A stretch of DNA of 64,000 nucleotides, taken from assembly GCA_011009095.1 (NCBI GenBank), contig VTPC01005390.1, positions 62,001-126,000 on the forward strand, written 5' to 3'. Source of the stretch: Ignelater luminosus (lineage: Eukaryota > Arthropoda > Insecta > Coleoptera > Elateridae). The notes under the pieces were generated by a model. That model saw only the letters and a program-made list of their open reading frames with translations. It was not told the origin of the DNA and made no database searches. Below are positions 1 through 10,553 of the stretch, in pieces (position 1 is the first letter of the stretch; each line of letters starts with the position of its first letter). Both the position numbers and the translations under genes were made by a program.

Positions 1-120
1 CATCAATAAACAAGGTATTTTATCGTTACGAATTCTGGATATCATGTAACTCATATTACAAACATTGAACTCAGAAAAAACGCTTATTTGACCTAACCTA
101 GCAAAGTCTTTGAGAGAATA
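1..120 (+). repeat. Partial copy of a dispersed repeat
   Basis: The stretch with ATGTAACTCATATTA followed by TTATTTGACCTAACCTAGC resembles a block at 46765-46860 on the same strand and a reversed block at 42090-42160. Three diverged copies in one window mark a dispersed repeat, probably an old transposon fragment. The left boundary is outside the window and I see no terminal repeats or coding capacity here. The bases from 121 to about 680 show no gene. Confidence 0.5.
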
Positions 121-679
121 GACTATTTTTCTACTTCTTATTTAAGAACTTTCACACTTCATTTTGGGGGAAGTGTGTTATTCTTATTTGAGTATATTTA
201 CAAGAAGATCTGATGACAACGACTATAGGAATTAAAATTTAACCCTGCTACATGAAGCATTTACTATTTGGGGTCCGTTTTATTAGCGTGGTAGATTTAC
301 CCAACAGATGAGGTCCTTCAGATTATTGAAATGCTTCTGCCTTACTTTCTCAGCCTTTTTCCAGTTGGATTTCTTCAGATTCCTTTTACTTTGGAAACTT
401 CTATATTTCAAATGAAATATGAGTAGTAGGGTCAGTGTTATTCTTTACAAACCTCGGTTTCATCTTATTAATGTGCATACGAAGAAGCTTTGTTATTTAC
501 AATGACACTGTACATTACACTGCTACATCTTATTAATAATTATATGTTGTAGATCCATTGCGTAAGGTGATCATGTTAGTAAGTGAATAAAGGCACTTCC
601 TTAAGTTGTTTATATTATAGTATTTATATTTCTCAACCGGTTGACTTGTTAATAATTATTCCTGGTAACCACACAAAAT

Positions 680-1530
680 TCTTATTCCTGTACTTCTTCG
701 ATTAAGTATACCAAGTTCCTTGTGCTAAATAATTTTCTTGTCGATGTGAAATTATTCTTGCAAACTTTGGGTAGAAGCAAAAGAAATAAATCCAAAGTTG
801 TTCTAACTTTTCTACTTAGAAATAATTCTGCAGGTGTTTTGCCTTCAGGTGCGCTACGATTTGGTGTACTGCGATAAGAAGAAAGCATAATTTTCAACCG
901 CCTACCAAAAGTAATATTTCTTGTTTTCTAAGTTTTTCGATGTTCTCTTAAGTGTATAAACATAACGTTCAGCTTGACCATTAGACTATAGAAAGTACGG
1001 TGCTGTCTAATGTGAATAATACCATAACTTCCACAAGATTCTTAAAACTTATTGCAGATAAACCACCTATCGTTGTCTGATCCTATCGCCTCAGGCAATC
1101 CATACTATCTACGGAAGAATTCTTCAGTGATATTTATAGTCCTAGAAGAAAATACTGACTTGTTATTAAAAACTTCTTGCCATTTAGTATAAAGTATATA
1201 GCTGCAAAATAATCATTTTTAGAATCTGCAAAATCAATATGAATTCGTTGTCATAGATCCTTAGGTTGTGTCAAAATGAATTTTTCTGCGGTAATGATTT
1301 ATCTACTTATTAAAGCACAATTCTGATATGGCCAAACCAATCCTATGTTATCTTCTTCGATATTGGGCAGCATGCACAGCGTCTTGCAAGCATTTCCATG
1401 CGTTCTTGATTAGGATGTTCCTTATGAAGTTTTGATAAATTCGTAGTAAGATAATTCTGTCTCCATTAGTAAGCAACACTGGATCTTAAAAAGTGATCCT
1501 CTTCTTTGGTGAGAAATTTGCAAATCTTGG
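680..1530 (-). pseudogene. Decayed Ty3/gypsy-type integrase remnant
   Basis: Read on the minus strand, this block has the order of a gypsy-class integrase. A zinc-finger-side segment containing KLHKEHP comes near 1430-1400. Core segments follow: one like HIDFA near 1245, SDN near 1080, and SNGQAERYVYTLK near 990-950. It ends with a short open stretch (682-897) carrying SYRSTPNRSAPEGKTPAEL, the typical C-terminal side of the integrase core. The pieces lie in different frames and are broken by stops, so this is an inactive fossil. No LTRs, primer-binding site, gag or reverse transcriptase were recognised, so it is a fragment. It sits directly upstream of the 5'-incomplete protease gene SP1. Confidence 0.75.
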
Positions 1531-1958
1531 CCAATATTTTTTTTCTTTATTCAATTTCTTTAGTTTCAAGATTGGAGATTTGCCTTTTTCTGCTTGAATC
1601 ATAGTAAACGTAACTGGGAGTACATTCAGTTTAGCATTTAAAATCTGATTAACTTAAGATTAAAGAGATACTGAATCAATTATTACATATGTATTTTAGA
1701 TCCAGTGCAGCAGTTGTGTTGATAAATGTGACAGTAAATCTCATGTTTTCACGTGCTTCGGACAAACATCCCGAATGCAAACATTTAAAAGTATTAATAG
1801 CATTAATGCACGTTATGTAAACAATTTTTAAGCTATAATTTCCGTTTACGAGAATTCATACAAGGCATTGCTACTGCTAACCTTCTGTTTTCCAAGAAAC
1901 TTAACCATGAAATGAATTTGATTGTTTTTATTGTATTTAATCCTACTTTTATTTTTAG
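1531..1958. other. Spacer upstream of SP1; first exon not found
   Basis: AT-rich sequence between the gypsy remnant and the first recognisable SP1 exon. I looked for a signal-peptide exon and for an exon carrying the first clip cysteine that would end in phase 1 at a GT donor, and found none that is convincing. The acceptor for the first visible exon is the pyrimidine-rich tract ending in AG at 1957-1958. Confidence 0.4.
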
Positions 1959-3248
1959 GAAGATGCATACCATTCAAGGACTGCAAAACTTTCCTCAGAC
2001 TGCTCTCATCACCAATTGGACTTACTTCATATACCAAACAGTTTTTACAAAAGTCTCAATGTAGCCACTCACACACGAAAACAAATCAATTCTTAATATG
2101 CTGCCCAAACGAAAAAGCATCTCTTGTGAATCAAAATATCTACACGCCCCCTACAGTACCCTCTTTAATAAATCGCCCAAATCATACAAAACCCTTTGTA
2201 ATAAATCCTTCAACTTCTACAAAATCCCCTGTAAAAGATTCGTCAATTCCTACACAACCCCTGGTAGCAAATCCATTAAAAATTGATTCTCCAGTCTATC
2301 GTCCTCGACCACTCGATGAAAACTGTGGTCAACAACTACTTAATAGAATTATCGGAGGAGTTGTAACAGAAATGGACGAATTTCCTTGGACTGCCCTTTT
2401 ACAATATCAATCCAGATCAAAAATCTCCACAGCATGTGCTGGAAGTTTAATTAATAATAGATATGTGGTAACCGCTGCGCATTGTGTCGATAATATTGCT
2501 GTAAAATCAGTAGGAAAACCGTAAGTTAACCAAATAATTCTAAGTTTCAAAGATTTATATATCATTTTTGCAGAACTAATGTCATTCTGGGTGAATTTGA
2601 CACAAGAACCGAAACTGATTGTATAAACACATTGGGTTTTGAAGATTGTGCAGATCCTCCAGTTAAGATTCCCATTGAAGAAATTATTATTTATCCTGAA
2701 TGGTACAAAAAACCATCGGCAGAGATCAATCATGATATTGCTTTACTTCGTTTAGCACAAAATGTTAAATATACTAGTTACATACAACCGATTTGTTTAC
2801 CTACACCTACTTTGAATATCAAAGAAGAAAATCTTGTTGTCACAGGCTGGGGTAAAACTGAAACTGGTAAACGCTTTTAAATTTACCTAAAATTTGTACA
2901 GTTATTCTTAATTAATATATTATAGGTACGGCCAGTTTCGTCAAATTGAAAACAACCCTTTCAATGGCAGACAGAAACTTTTGTATAGAGAAATATAGAT
3001 CAGATAAAAAATTAATTGTTGGAGACGGTGAAATGTGTGTCGGGGGAGAACAAGGAAAAGATAGTTGTTCTGGAGACTCTGGTGGTCCTTTAATGGTTTC
3101 ACTGAATAAAAATGGTTATAGCGTTTGGTTTCTATTCGGAATTGTTTCTTTTGGCTCTAACCAACCATGTGGTGCGAAAGACTTTCCTGGTCTGTACACG
3201 TCTGTGCCAAAATATGTTAACTGGATTCATGAAACTGTTCGGCCATGA
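1959..3248 (+). CDS. Clip-domain serine protease SP1 (5' end missing)
   Basis: Secreted trypsin-like zymogen of the clip-SP family; such enzymes act in haemolymph cascades. Visible exons are 1959-2520, 2574-2866 and 2926-3248, with GT-AG introns whose phases join cleanly. The first exon holds most of a clip domain (GRCIPFKDC through the ICCP pair), but the first clip cysteine and the signal peptide must lie in upstream exons I could not locate. A Pro/Ser/Thr/Asn-rich linker follows, then the predicted cleavage NR|IIGG. Catalytic His is in TAAHC, Asp in HDIALL and Ser in GDSGGPL; Asp six residues before that Ser predicts cleavage after Arg/Lys. The Cys pair in the TDC...EDCADPP loop is typical of CLIPB enzymes. 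The stop is TGA at 3246-3248. Unlike SP2, no intron interrupts the sequence just before the catalytic-domain ACAGSL motif. Function within the cascade is not determinable from sequence. Confidence 0.88.
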
Positions 3249-3566
3249 ACAATCTTTAATGGTGATTTAATAATTATAAATACCTAGTTAGGTATTTTGA
3301 CACAAAATTAATTGATCACGTTTATGCAAAGTTCTAAGTAAACACTAACGTGAACTTAAATAGAAGAAAATAAATGAGAACTTACAAGAACCTACGAGCT
3401 AAAAACATATTTTTCCTATTTATTATTAGAATTATTAAGCTTTTATGTATAATAAATATAAAATAAATTATTAATAAATAAGTATTGCTGTTATTTTAGT
3501 TGTTTATTATACAATTTGATTGTATTACTCAAATCAGCAATTTAAAATTGTATAGGCGTGCTTCAA
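3249..3566. terminator. Convergent 3' region of SP1 and the TTLL gene
   Basis: About 320 bp separate the stop codons of two convergent genes. An AATAAA at 3369-3374 could serve SP1. On the minus strand an AATAAA (TTTATT at 3503-3508) lies about 60 bp past the TTLL stop and could be its polyadenylation signal. The region is very AT-rich, so chance AATAAA matches are frequent and both assignments are inference. Confidence 0.4.
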
Positions 3567-5558
3567 TCATTTACTGTTAATTGCTCTGTTATTTGCTGCA
3601 TTCACTCTAGCCGCATTGCTTAATGCTCTAGCTACTTGTCCTCTGGTAAGAGATCCCCAAGCTGGTGGTAAATCTGGTCTTCGCTGTATAGTAGCTTCAC
3701 CGGCACGAATTCCTTCCAGGAGATCAGTTATTGCAGGTCCTGGCGTTTTATTATTATTAACAACCGAGTCTCCAACACTGCGAGCTTTATTAAGCATTCC
3801 AAACTTGCGCTCATCTTGAGGCCTAAGCGCCCCATTCTTCTTGAGAGAGAAATAAATATGTTCCAAAAGGCCATAACTGCGCACCAAAAAATCACGCTGA
3901 GCAAGTCTCTGTAGGCGTTCTTTTTCTTCAGCCTCCACAATCATTTGAGGTTGGAAGGAACTTCTAATGGTTAAAGGAATTGGAGGTAACGAATGCTTAG
4001 TAGCACTCAAACGTGGAGTTTCCGCTTTGGCTTTAGCATGTAAAGCTTTTAAAGGCGCTACACGTTTTGCTGCTTCCATTTTAGCTTTTAGCATCATTTC
4101 ATCCCTCAGCGCTGCTTGGGCAGATTCTCGTGCACGACTTGAAATTGTATCGCAATATAAAGAACCTTGCCCTTGATTGAAAAATTTTTCATAAAGATGT
4201 TCTGAATGTGTTGTGGGATATACTAAACGAAAATTTCCCCGATGAGCCATTTCATGTTTATAATATTCACCAAAACAGCGCGGTTCTGTTGAATTGTCTT
4301 TGCTGCTCCCATGTAAAAGTCTGTCGCGAATGCGTTTTCTATCTTCTCTCATGATTTTTCTTTTGTCACATTTTTGCAAATTCAGCATATTAAACATATC
4401 TTCCAGCATTGCCTCTTTTACTTCACAGTCAAGATCCGTATCAGTATGAAAGCTCGGAGAATGATTTACTTCAAGCACCTGAGGGTTCAGTCTTTTATCC
4501 AAAAGAATGTCGGTTCCTAATAATTCACAGCAAGCTGGAACTACATCGTGATGAGGAAAACAAGCCATGTAACTGTGCTTAAGTACTGGCCATGCACATA
4601 AAATCGTCTTAATTATAGCATCATCAATTCTATGCCATAATTTATCTACATCGTGTCCCAAACTTCTTAGATAACCACTTAACCAAGTTAATTTTCTTTT
4701 ACTACCAGCTTCCGTATCTAAATTGTAAGTACGACTATGTTTATTAACAGCGTAATTAGTTAAATGCATAAACACATTTGTAATATTAACACCAGTAGGT
4801 TCTTTGTATCTACTCGTAGCAAAACGAGCCAAACCTTCTTTATAAATGTAAATTCTTAAAGGATCACAAGACGTTATTAAAGTATAAACTCTCAAATCAA
4901 ATTTATATCCATCTATTAAGTAAGGACGTGTAATATAAACTTGACAAACCATTCTTTCTGTAGGCTTAATATCTTTTAAATTTTTCGTTATGAAAATCCC
5001 TCTCCCTTGACTACCAGCATCAGGCTTCATTATGAAGGTTTTGTTTTTCCTTAAACGACTATAAGATAATGCTTCACCTAAATCAGCAGGTAAACACCAA
5101 GTTTTAGGAAAGAAATTGTAATCTTTCGGAAAAAGACGTTGCATCCTATTTAAATTTCTAGCTAACAAATCTTTACGACATATTTCCAACATGCCCGGAA
5201 AATGATTAATCCTTTGAAAACGCTTCATTTCCTTGCATCTTTCTATAGATATTGACAAATCGGTCCAGTATAAATTCCAATTCTCGGTTTCACCTACCTC
5301 TTTAAAACCAAATTTTGATATTACTCTTCTAACTACATCATAACGACAATTTGTTAAGCATACGGATGTAACACGTTTACGTCTTTTACGATTGGGTGAA
5401 GGTTCGGTTTTGGTCCTAAGGATTTGTTTGTTTTTGGCGTTATTTTTTGCAATATCTAAATGATGACAGGATTTGCTGGTTTTCTCTGTTTCGCTAGAGT
5501 AATTAGAAGAATCGCTACTTGCGATTACTGGTAAACTTGTTGTAGAAGCGTCACCCAT
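3567..5558 (-). CDS. TTLL6: Tubulin polyglutamylase, TTLL6/TTLL13-like
   Basis: ATP-dependent ligase of the tubulin tyrosine ligase-like family, which adds glutamate side chains to tubulin tails in axonemes and other stable microtubules. The reading frame is uninterrupted. I start it at the ATG at 5558 (MGDASTT), because the 14 upstream codons open with TTG after a stop and contain no ATG; this gives 663 residues. From that start the TTL core runs from about residue 64 to 395: YWTD near 97, the INHFPGM region near 117, the nucleotide-binding segment MKPDAGSQGRGIF near 177-189, DLRVYTLI near 221, HLTNYAVNK near 265, and the metal/ATP-binding VLEVNHSPSFHTDTDLD near 361. The basic segment after the core resembles the microtubule-binding extension of polyglutamylating TTLLs. 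The C-terminal 200 residues are low in recognisable motifs. The length is somewhat short for TTLL6/13. The lack of introns is notable. The choice between TTLL6 and TTLL13 is not secure. Confidence 0.92.
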   Translation of the reverse strand: MGDASTTSLPVIASSDSSNYSSETEKTSKSCHHLDIAKNNAKNKQILRTKTEPSPNRKRRKRVTSVCLTNCRYDVVRRVISKFGFKEVGETENWNLYWTDLSISIERCKEMKRFQRINHFPGMLEICRKDLLARNLNRMQRLFPKDYNFFPKTWCLPADLGEALSYSRLRKNKTFIMKPDAGSQGRGIFITKNLKDIKPTERMVCQVYITRPYLIDGYKFDLRVYTLITSCDPLRIYIYKEGLARFATSRYKEPTGVNITNVFMHLTNYAVNKHSRTYNLDTEAGSKRKLTWLSGYLRSLGHDVDKLWHRIDDAIIKTILCAWPVLKHSYMACFPHHDVVPACCELLGTDILLDKRLNPQVLEVNHSPSFHTDTDLDCEVKEAMLEDMFNMLNLQKCDKRKIMREDRKRIRDRLLHGSSKDNSTEPRCFGEYYKHEMAHRGNFRLVYPTTHSEHLYEKFFNQGQGSLYCDTISSRARESAQAALRDEMMLKAKMEAAKRVAPLKALHAKAKAETPRLSATKHSLPPIPLTIRSSFQPQMIVEAEEKERLQRLAQRDFLVRSYGLLEHIYFSLKKNGALRPQDERKFGMLNKARSVGDSVVNNNKTPGPAITDLLEGIRAGEATIQRRPDLPPAWGSLTRGQVARALSNAARVNAANNRAINSK

Positions 5559-5974
5559 CACAAATAACAGAATACACAGCTGCCGCCACGTGCATTTCAA
5601 ATTTTTTTGTACTTAACGGAATCAATTTTTTATTATTTGCTAATTTTGTATGTAGATTTTTGACAAATAGGAACAAAGACAACTTTTTGGCAGAAAGATG
5701 GTGCACTTGTTTTGGTGTCAAAATGACACCTAACAAAATGTTCTATCATCAGTAGTAACCTTACTTTTTGTTTTCTCTTTCTATCTATATATTTAAAACA
5801 GAAAGCCTTTTCTTTTTCATCTTCGCCAACGGCAACCACTGGACGATTTTAAATTAAACATTTCTACCCACAGATGCGTCATCAATAATTTTTATCCACT
5901 TTTATCATAATTCTGATATGCTACAAGCAAAATTAATTTATAATAAATCACTTTAATGTGACAGTGAATTTCAA
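5559..5974 (-). promoter_or_regulatory. 5' flank of the TTLL gene
   Basis: About 415 bp between the TTLL start codon and the foldback element pair. It should contain the 5' UTR and core promoter of the minus-strand TTLL gene. I see no convincing TATA box or initiator at a supported position and no other gene. Confidence 0.3.
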
Positions 5975-6506
5975 AGCCAGTTGATTGAGAGACAAAGTAC
6001 CGAGACCAAACAAAAAACGATCATCATAAATTGAGCTCGATAACGATTTACTCTCGGCCAGAGGCGTTGCTGTTCTATGTCAAATTTGACAAGTTTAAAC
6101 GTCAGTTTATAAGTCTGAAGTTATTAAAATTTAAATTTTCGAAAAAGTAATTTTAAAAATGCCTTGCTGTCGCGCACTAAACGCGTTGTTGGAAGCTTAA
6201 CTTATATTTCTGATCTGATCATACAAATTACATAGTACAGTTAGTTGAGTTAACTGGGTTTATTAAAAACGGTTGCGCAACCACTTACAAAATCTTTGTT
6301 ACAGCAATTTACAAACAATAATTGTAAAAGTGATAAGAATGATATCTAGGAAATTGAAAATATACATACTGAAACAAAACTTTGCGAAGAATCATGAATA
6401 ATACGCAACGACAAGGCGTATATAATTACTTTTATTTAAAATTTAAATTTCAATAACCTGAAACCTATAAACTGACGACGCTTAAACTTGTCAAATTTGA
6501 CGTGAA
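5975..6506. mobile_element. Foldback/MITE-like element, copy A
   Basis: The left arm begins AGCCAGTTGATTG and includes the palindromic GTCAAATTTGAC followed by TTATTAAAATTTAAATTT. A reversed copy of the inner part of this arm appears at about 6425-6506. The right arm is truncated, because the outermost 100 or so bases are missing before copy B starts. The middle contains decayed sequence related to the short open frame in copy B (both encode a run like LTGFIK/LTRFIK, then GCATT), so both derive from one parent element. Superfamily not assigned. Confidence 0.65.
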
Positions 6507-7108
6507 AGTCAGTTGACTGCGAGACAACCAAACAAAAGACGATCGTAAATTGAACTTAATAATGATTTTCTCTCCGCTAGAGGCGCTATTCCACGTCAAA
6601 TTTGACAAGTTTTTAACGTCATTTTATTTTATAAGTTTGAGGTTATTAAAATTTAAATTTTAGAAAAACGTGATTATTATTGCTTTGTTGCGTATTATTT
6701 TTTATTATTTGCAAAACAAATGCATTTCCTATTTCCTCGGAGTCAGCTTCATCACTTTCATAATCATTGTTTATAAATTGCCGTAAAATCGATTTCATAG
6801 TGGTCGCGCAACCTTCTTTAATAAACCGAGTTAATTCAAATAACTGTATCATGTAATTTGTATGATCAGATGAGAAATATAATTTAAGTTTCCAAAAACG
6901 CGTTTAATGACCAATAGGAAGGCAATGACCACTACTTTTTTCTAAAGTTTAAATTCTAATAACTTCAATATTATGAACTGATTTTTAAACTTGTCAAATT
7001 TGAAGTGGAACAACAGCGCCTCTAGCGGAGAAAAGATCGTTATTGAACTCAATTTGCGATTGTCTTTTATTAGGTGTCAGTACTTCGTCGTCTCACAATC
7101 AACTGGCT
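6507..7108. mobile_element. Foldback/MITE-like element, copy B
   Basis: Abuts copy A. The left arm begins GTCAGTTGACTGCGAGAC and the right arm ends GTCTCACAATCAACTGGCT, an imperfect inverted repeat of roughly 170 bp on each side. Between the arms, minus strand 6646-6852, is a 68-codon open frame with an acidic stretch (YESDEADSEE); it resembles no domain I can name and matches decayed sequence in copy A. It is probably a leftover of the parent transposase. No clear target-site duplication is visible at the outer ends. Confidence 0.65.
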
Positions 7109-7451
7109 CTGGTAGATCTTTGTAAATCTCCACTTGCAGCGCCACCTGGAAAAACGTGGCATCTTTTTTTAGAGTTAGCAATTTGAATCGGTAGTGGAGC
7201 TGCATCTGCAAATTTTTGTTATTAGTTGCTTGATCTATTTTGTTGAAAATACGTTTCGAAATTGTGTACCTGAAGAATACTTAACTGGAATACCTTCTCA
7301 AATTTTACTGCGTCGAATTGTGACGGGGTTACACTTTAATGTTTTATTATTTTTCTAACTTTACTTTGTGGATCTCTCTACCTATTACCGTACTGTTGGT
7401 ATTTTACTATGTTAATATTACTTTTTACTTTGTTATAAAATTACTAAATTA
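7109..7451. other. AT-rich spacer
   Basis: About 340 bp between the foldback pair and the nested transposon block. I see no open frame, repeat or RNA gene here. Confidence 0.4.
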
Positions 7452-7601
7452 GGCTGCAATAGACGATAATAAATTTCATGAAAATTACATGAACTTTCTC
7501 ACGTAAAAACTGATGAACAGAACAAGTTCTATTTCTCAAGGTCATTCGCGTGAATTTGTAGTGATTTCTGGTGATTTCAGTGCTATAGCGATTGGATATA
7601 A

Positions 7602-7763
7602 CCTATATATATATATATATAAATGAATTGCTGTTCGTTAGTCTCGCTAAAACTCGAGAACGGCTGGACCGATTTGGCTAATTTTGGTCTTGAATTATTT
7701 GTGGAAGTCCAGGGAGGGTTTGAAAGGTGAGTAAATATGAAAATGTTGGGAATTAAATAAAAA
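7602..7763 (+). repeat. Extra Helitron 5'-end-like fragment
   Basis: A TATATA run is followed by AAATGAATTGCTGTTCGTTAG and ACTCGAGAACGGCTGGACCG, a sequence type I know from the 5' ends of insect Helitrons. The same start, diverged, recurs immediately downstream at 7764 as the end of the complete element. This is probably a truncated older copy next to the newer insertion. Confidence 0.5.
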
Positions 7764-8016
7764 TCTATATATATAATAAAAATGAATAGCTGTTCGTTAG
7801 AAGGCGTATCACTTTATAACGACTGAACCAAATTGGATAATTCTTTTTTTGTTGTGTTTGTTATTATCAGGAGAAGGTTTGTATAAGAGAAAATTTCCAA
7901 AAAAATGTACGGAAAGACGTAAAAAAACATTTTTTCTCTTATACGTCATTTCGAGTGGTTCCCGAAGTATACAATAGATGGCGCCGTCGGCAAGGTGGCG
8001 AAAGTGTCGAAGTGTA

Positions 8017-10553
8017 CAGTGGACCTAGCGTAAGCTTACGGGTGAACCTACGATGCGCACTGGCAAATCCTTTAGAAGGGTGGGAGAGTTCACTTTTAAG
8101 CCGACTTTCCAGCAGTAACTTGTGTACATTCGAAAAAAAAGTATCACTACTATTTTTTCTTATACCTCACAGTAAGTTTACTATTCATTTCGATTTATCT
8201 CTAGTAATTGCTATTATTTCTATTATTAGTTATATTTTTAATATTATTGATTTGTTATTATATTTATTATAGTATTGATTATCTATTGAATTAATTTATA
8301 AATTCTATTTAAAATTTGGGATTCAGCGTTGAAGTTTCTCGTCTTATTAGTATTGTATCTTTATAAATTACATATTTCGATATTTTCATTTAATTAATTA
8401 TTAATTAATAATTAATAATATGGAGTTTAAATCGAAAATTAAGAATAAAATTTTGAGTGGTCAGTGTCGTAAAATCATAAGTGCGGTTTTAAAGTTCATG
8501 AAGGAAGAAGCAGAAGCTGGTGCACCTATTATAGCATTACAAAAAGTTCAAGAACGTGTTGCTCAGGCTACGGGTATTTCCTTACGATCAGTACAATCGA
8601 TACAACAAGAAGCAACCAAAATTTCCAAGGGCGAGGGTTCTATGTTTACAACACCAACTAAGAAAAGAAAGAAGGCCCATACTAAAACAAACCTTGATGT
8701 CGCTGACCGACATATTTTGAGAAGATTAATTACTAATTTATACGTTACAGAGAAAAAAGTTCCTACGGTTCGCAACATTTTGAAACAGTTTCAGGAAGCA
8801 GTGGATTACACGGGGAGTGAAGACAGTTTACGCAAAGAAATTCACAATATAGGACTTCGCTGGCGAAAAACCAAGACAAATAGAAAAATCCTAATGGAAA
8901 AACACGAAATTCGACATCAAAGACTGCATTTTTTAAGGAATATGAAGAGATAGAGAGAAGAAGGATGCCCAATCGTATATATGGATGAAACGTACATACA
9001 TTCATCTCACACATATAACCAGACATGGAGTGATGATAGCAATAAAGGATTGAGAAAACCCATTTCGAAAGGTCAAAGGCTAATAATTGTGCATGCCGGC
9101 AGCGAAAATGGATTTATAAAAGGGGCAGAATTGATGTTCAAACCTTCAAGTACCACGGGCAATTATCACCACGAAATGAATTTTTCAAATTATAAAAAAT
9201 GGCTTCAGGAGAAACTTATACCAAATTTACCACCTCGAAGCGTCTTAGTGATTGACAATGCCCCATATCATAGTGTAGTGGCGGAAAAATGCCCGACAAG
9301 TGCAAGCAGAAAAGAAGATATGAGAAATAAAAATATATCTTTTAGTTACAAAACTTACGAAATCGACAAAATCCTTTTAGAAAATGGTCATAATGTTTTA
9401 AGATTACCACCTCATCACCCGGATTTGAACCCGATAGAGCTTGTATGGGCGTCGTTAAAACAGTATGTAAGAGAACGAAATGTCAATTTTAATTTCAAGG
9501 AGGTTGAGAAATTTTGTCGCGAATTTTTTGAACAATTTTCTGCCGAAGAATGGAAATCGAGGTGTGAACACAGTAGAAATTACGAATTGGAATACATGAA
9601 AAAAGAACCTGCATTAGATTTAGTAGTTGATAGTTTAATTATAAATTTGGGCGAAGATAGTGATTCAGAAACTGAGTGGGAAAGTGAAAATTCAATTTAT
9701 CTGGCATAGAGCATTTAGACCAACTGTAAGTACCGAAATTTTCTCTGTTTTTCTCGAGTTGTTCAATTATTTCCTCTATTATTATTTATTATTATGTTTT
9801 TATTGTTTATTATAATTAACACAAAAATTAATTTTAATTATTAAATATTTTTTCAGTTTACTGCAATAGCAATTTCAAATCATTTTCTATTTGAAAGATT
9901 TTAAAAATGTGTTTAGTTAGGATTTCTATTTTATAAAAAGGTTTAGGTAAATTTTACAACTTGAATGACAAAAAGGGTATTATAAATCTTTGCAAAAATG
10001 TCAATCGTCTTTTTAAAAATGTTTGAAAGGAAATGAAATGTACATTTATGGTTTTTTCCCGAATTACAAGACATCTGGTCAACAACCTTTCATAAGCTAC
10101 AGAGAATTTCTATAGCAAGAGTGTTATTTGAGTTCTTTAATTATTGCGGTAAGTTAGAGTAATTGTGTTGTGTTTAAAATTAATGTCGGGACTATTTAAC
10201 ACTATTTATTTAATTTTTATTTTATTTATTTAAATATTTTAAAATTTAATTCATACTATATTTTTAAATTACATAAATATTTTTTGATATGTAAATATAT
10301 ACTAGTCATCCAAAAGTTTGTATTAATAAAAGTTCCCAAAATCCATTATGGTTTTTCGTACAAAAGGTTATTACGAGCTCTAGAGTTAAATTTTATTTTA
10401 AACTACGATTTCATCCTGTTTATATTTTAGATTCAAACTTTTGTCACTTAATGTACAAATGCTCCAACGCGTTTGCGGTGTCTCTCTCGTTCATCTCCTA
10501 TCTGTGTTCCTCTTCTGCGCAAGGCGACCCGCAAGCTTACACTAGGTCCACTG
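8017..10553 (+). mobile_element. Tc1/mariner/IS630-type transposon
   Basis: Terminal inverted repeats start CAGTGGACCTAG on the left and end CTAGGTCCACTG on the right, matching over about 27 bp with two mismatches. Both ends are flanked directly by TA (8015-8016 and 10554-10555), the target duplication of this superfamily. The 2,537-bp element lies inside the Helitron, so it is the youngest layer of the nest. It carries a broken transposase gene at 8420-9709. The remainder is AT-rich non-coding sequence. Confidence 0.88.
8420..9709 (+). pseudogene. Broken DDE transposase (Tc1/mariner/IS630 type)
   Basis: The N-terminal part (8420-8953, 177 residues) has a predicted helix-turn-helix DNA-binding half. 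It ends at an in-frame TAG (8951-8953), after which the same frame continues to 9709. The C-terminal part holds the catalytic signatures: YMDETYIH for the first Asp, VLVIDNAPYH for the second, and HHPDLNPIE for the final Glu. The spacing between the second Asp and the Glu is 60 residues. From memory of related insect copies it is usually longer, so a deletion after RKEDM is likely. The stop alone makes the gene inactive. It sits within well-kept TIRs, so the loss looks fairly recent. Confidence 0.85.

Noticed and set aside
1276..1326. Short + strand frame starting MNFSAVMIYLLIK as a possible SP1 signal exon
   Set aside because: It lies antisense within the gypsy integrase remnant and has no donor in the right phase at a sensible place.
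3616..4176. Plus-strand open frames opposite the TTLL gene
   Set aside because: They are antisense shadows of a well-supported coding sequence and show no domain.
5559..5600. Extending the TTLL protein 14 codons upstream with a hydrophobic leader
   Set aside because: The extension begins with TTG, not ATG, directly after a stop codon; the first in-frame ATG is at 5558, and TTLL enzymes are cytosolic.
7955..8272. 105-codon frame across the Helitron/Tc1 junction
   Set aside because: It crosses the TIR boundary at 8017, so it is a chance fusion of two transposons.
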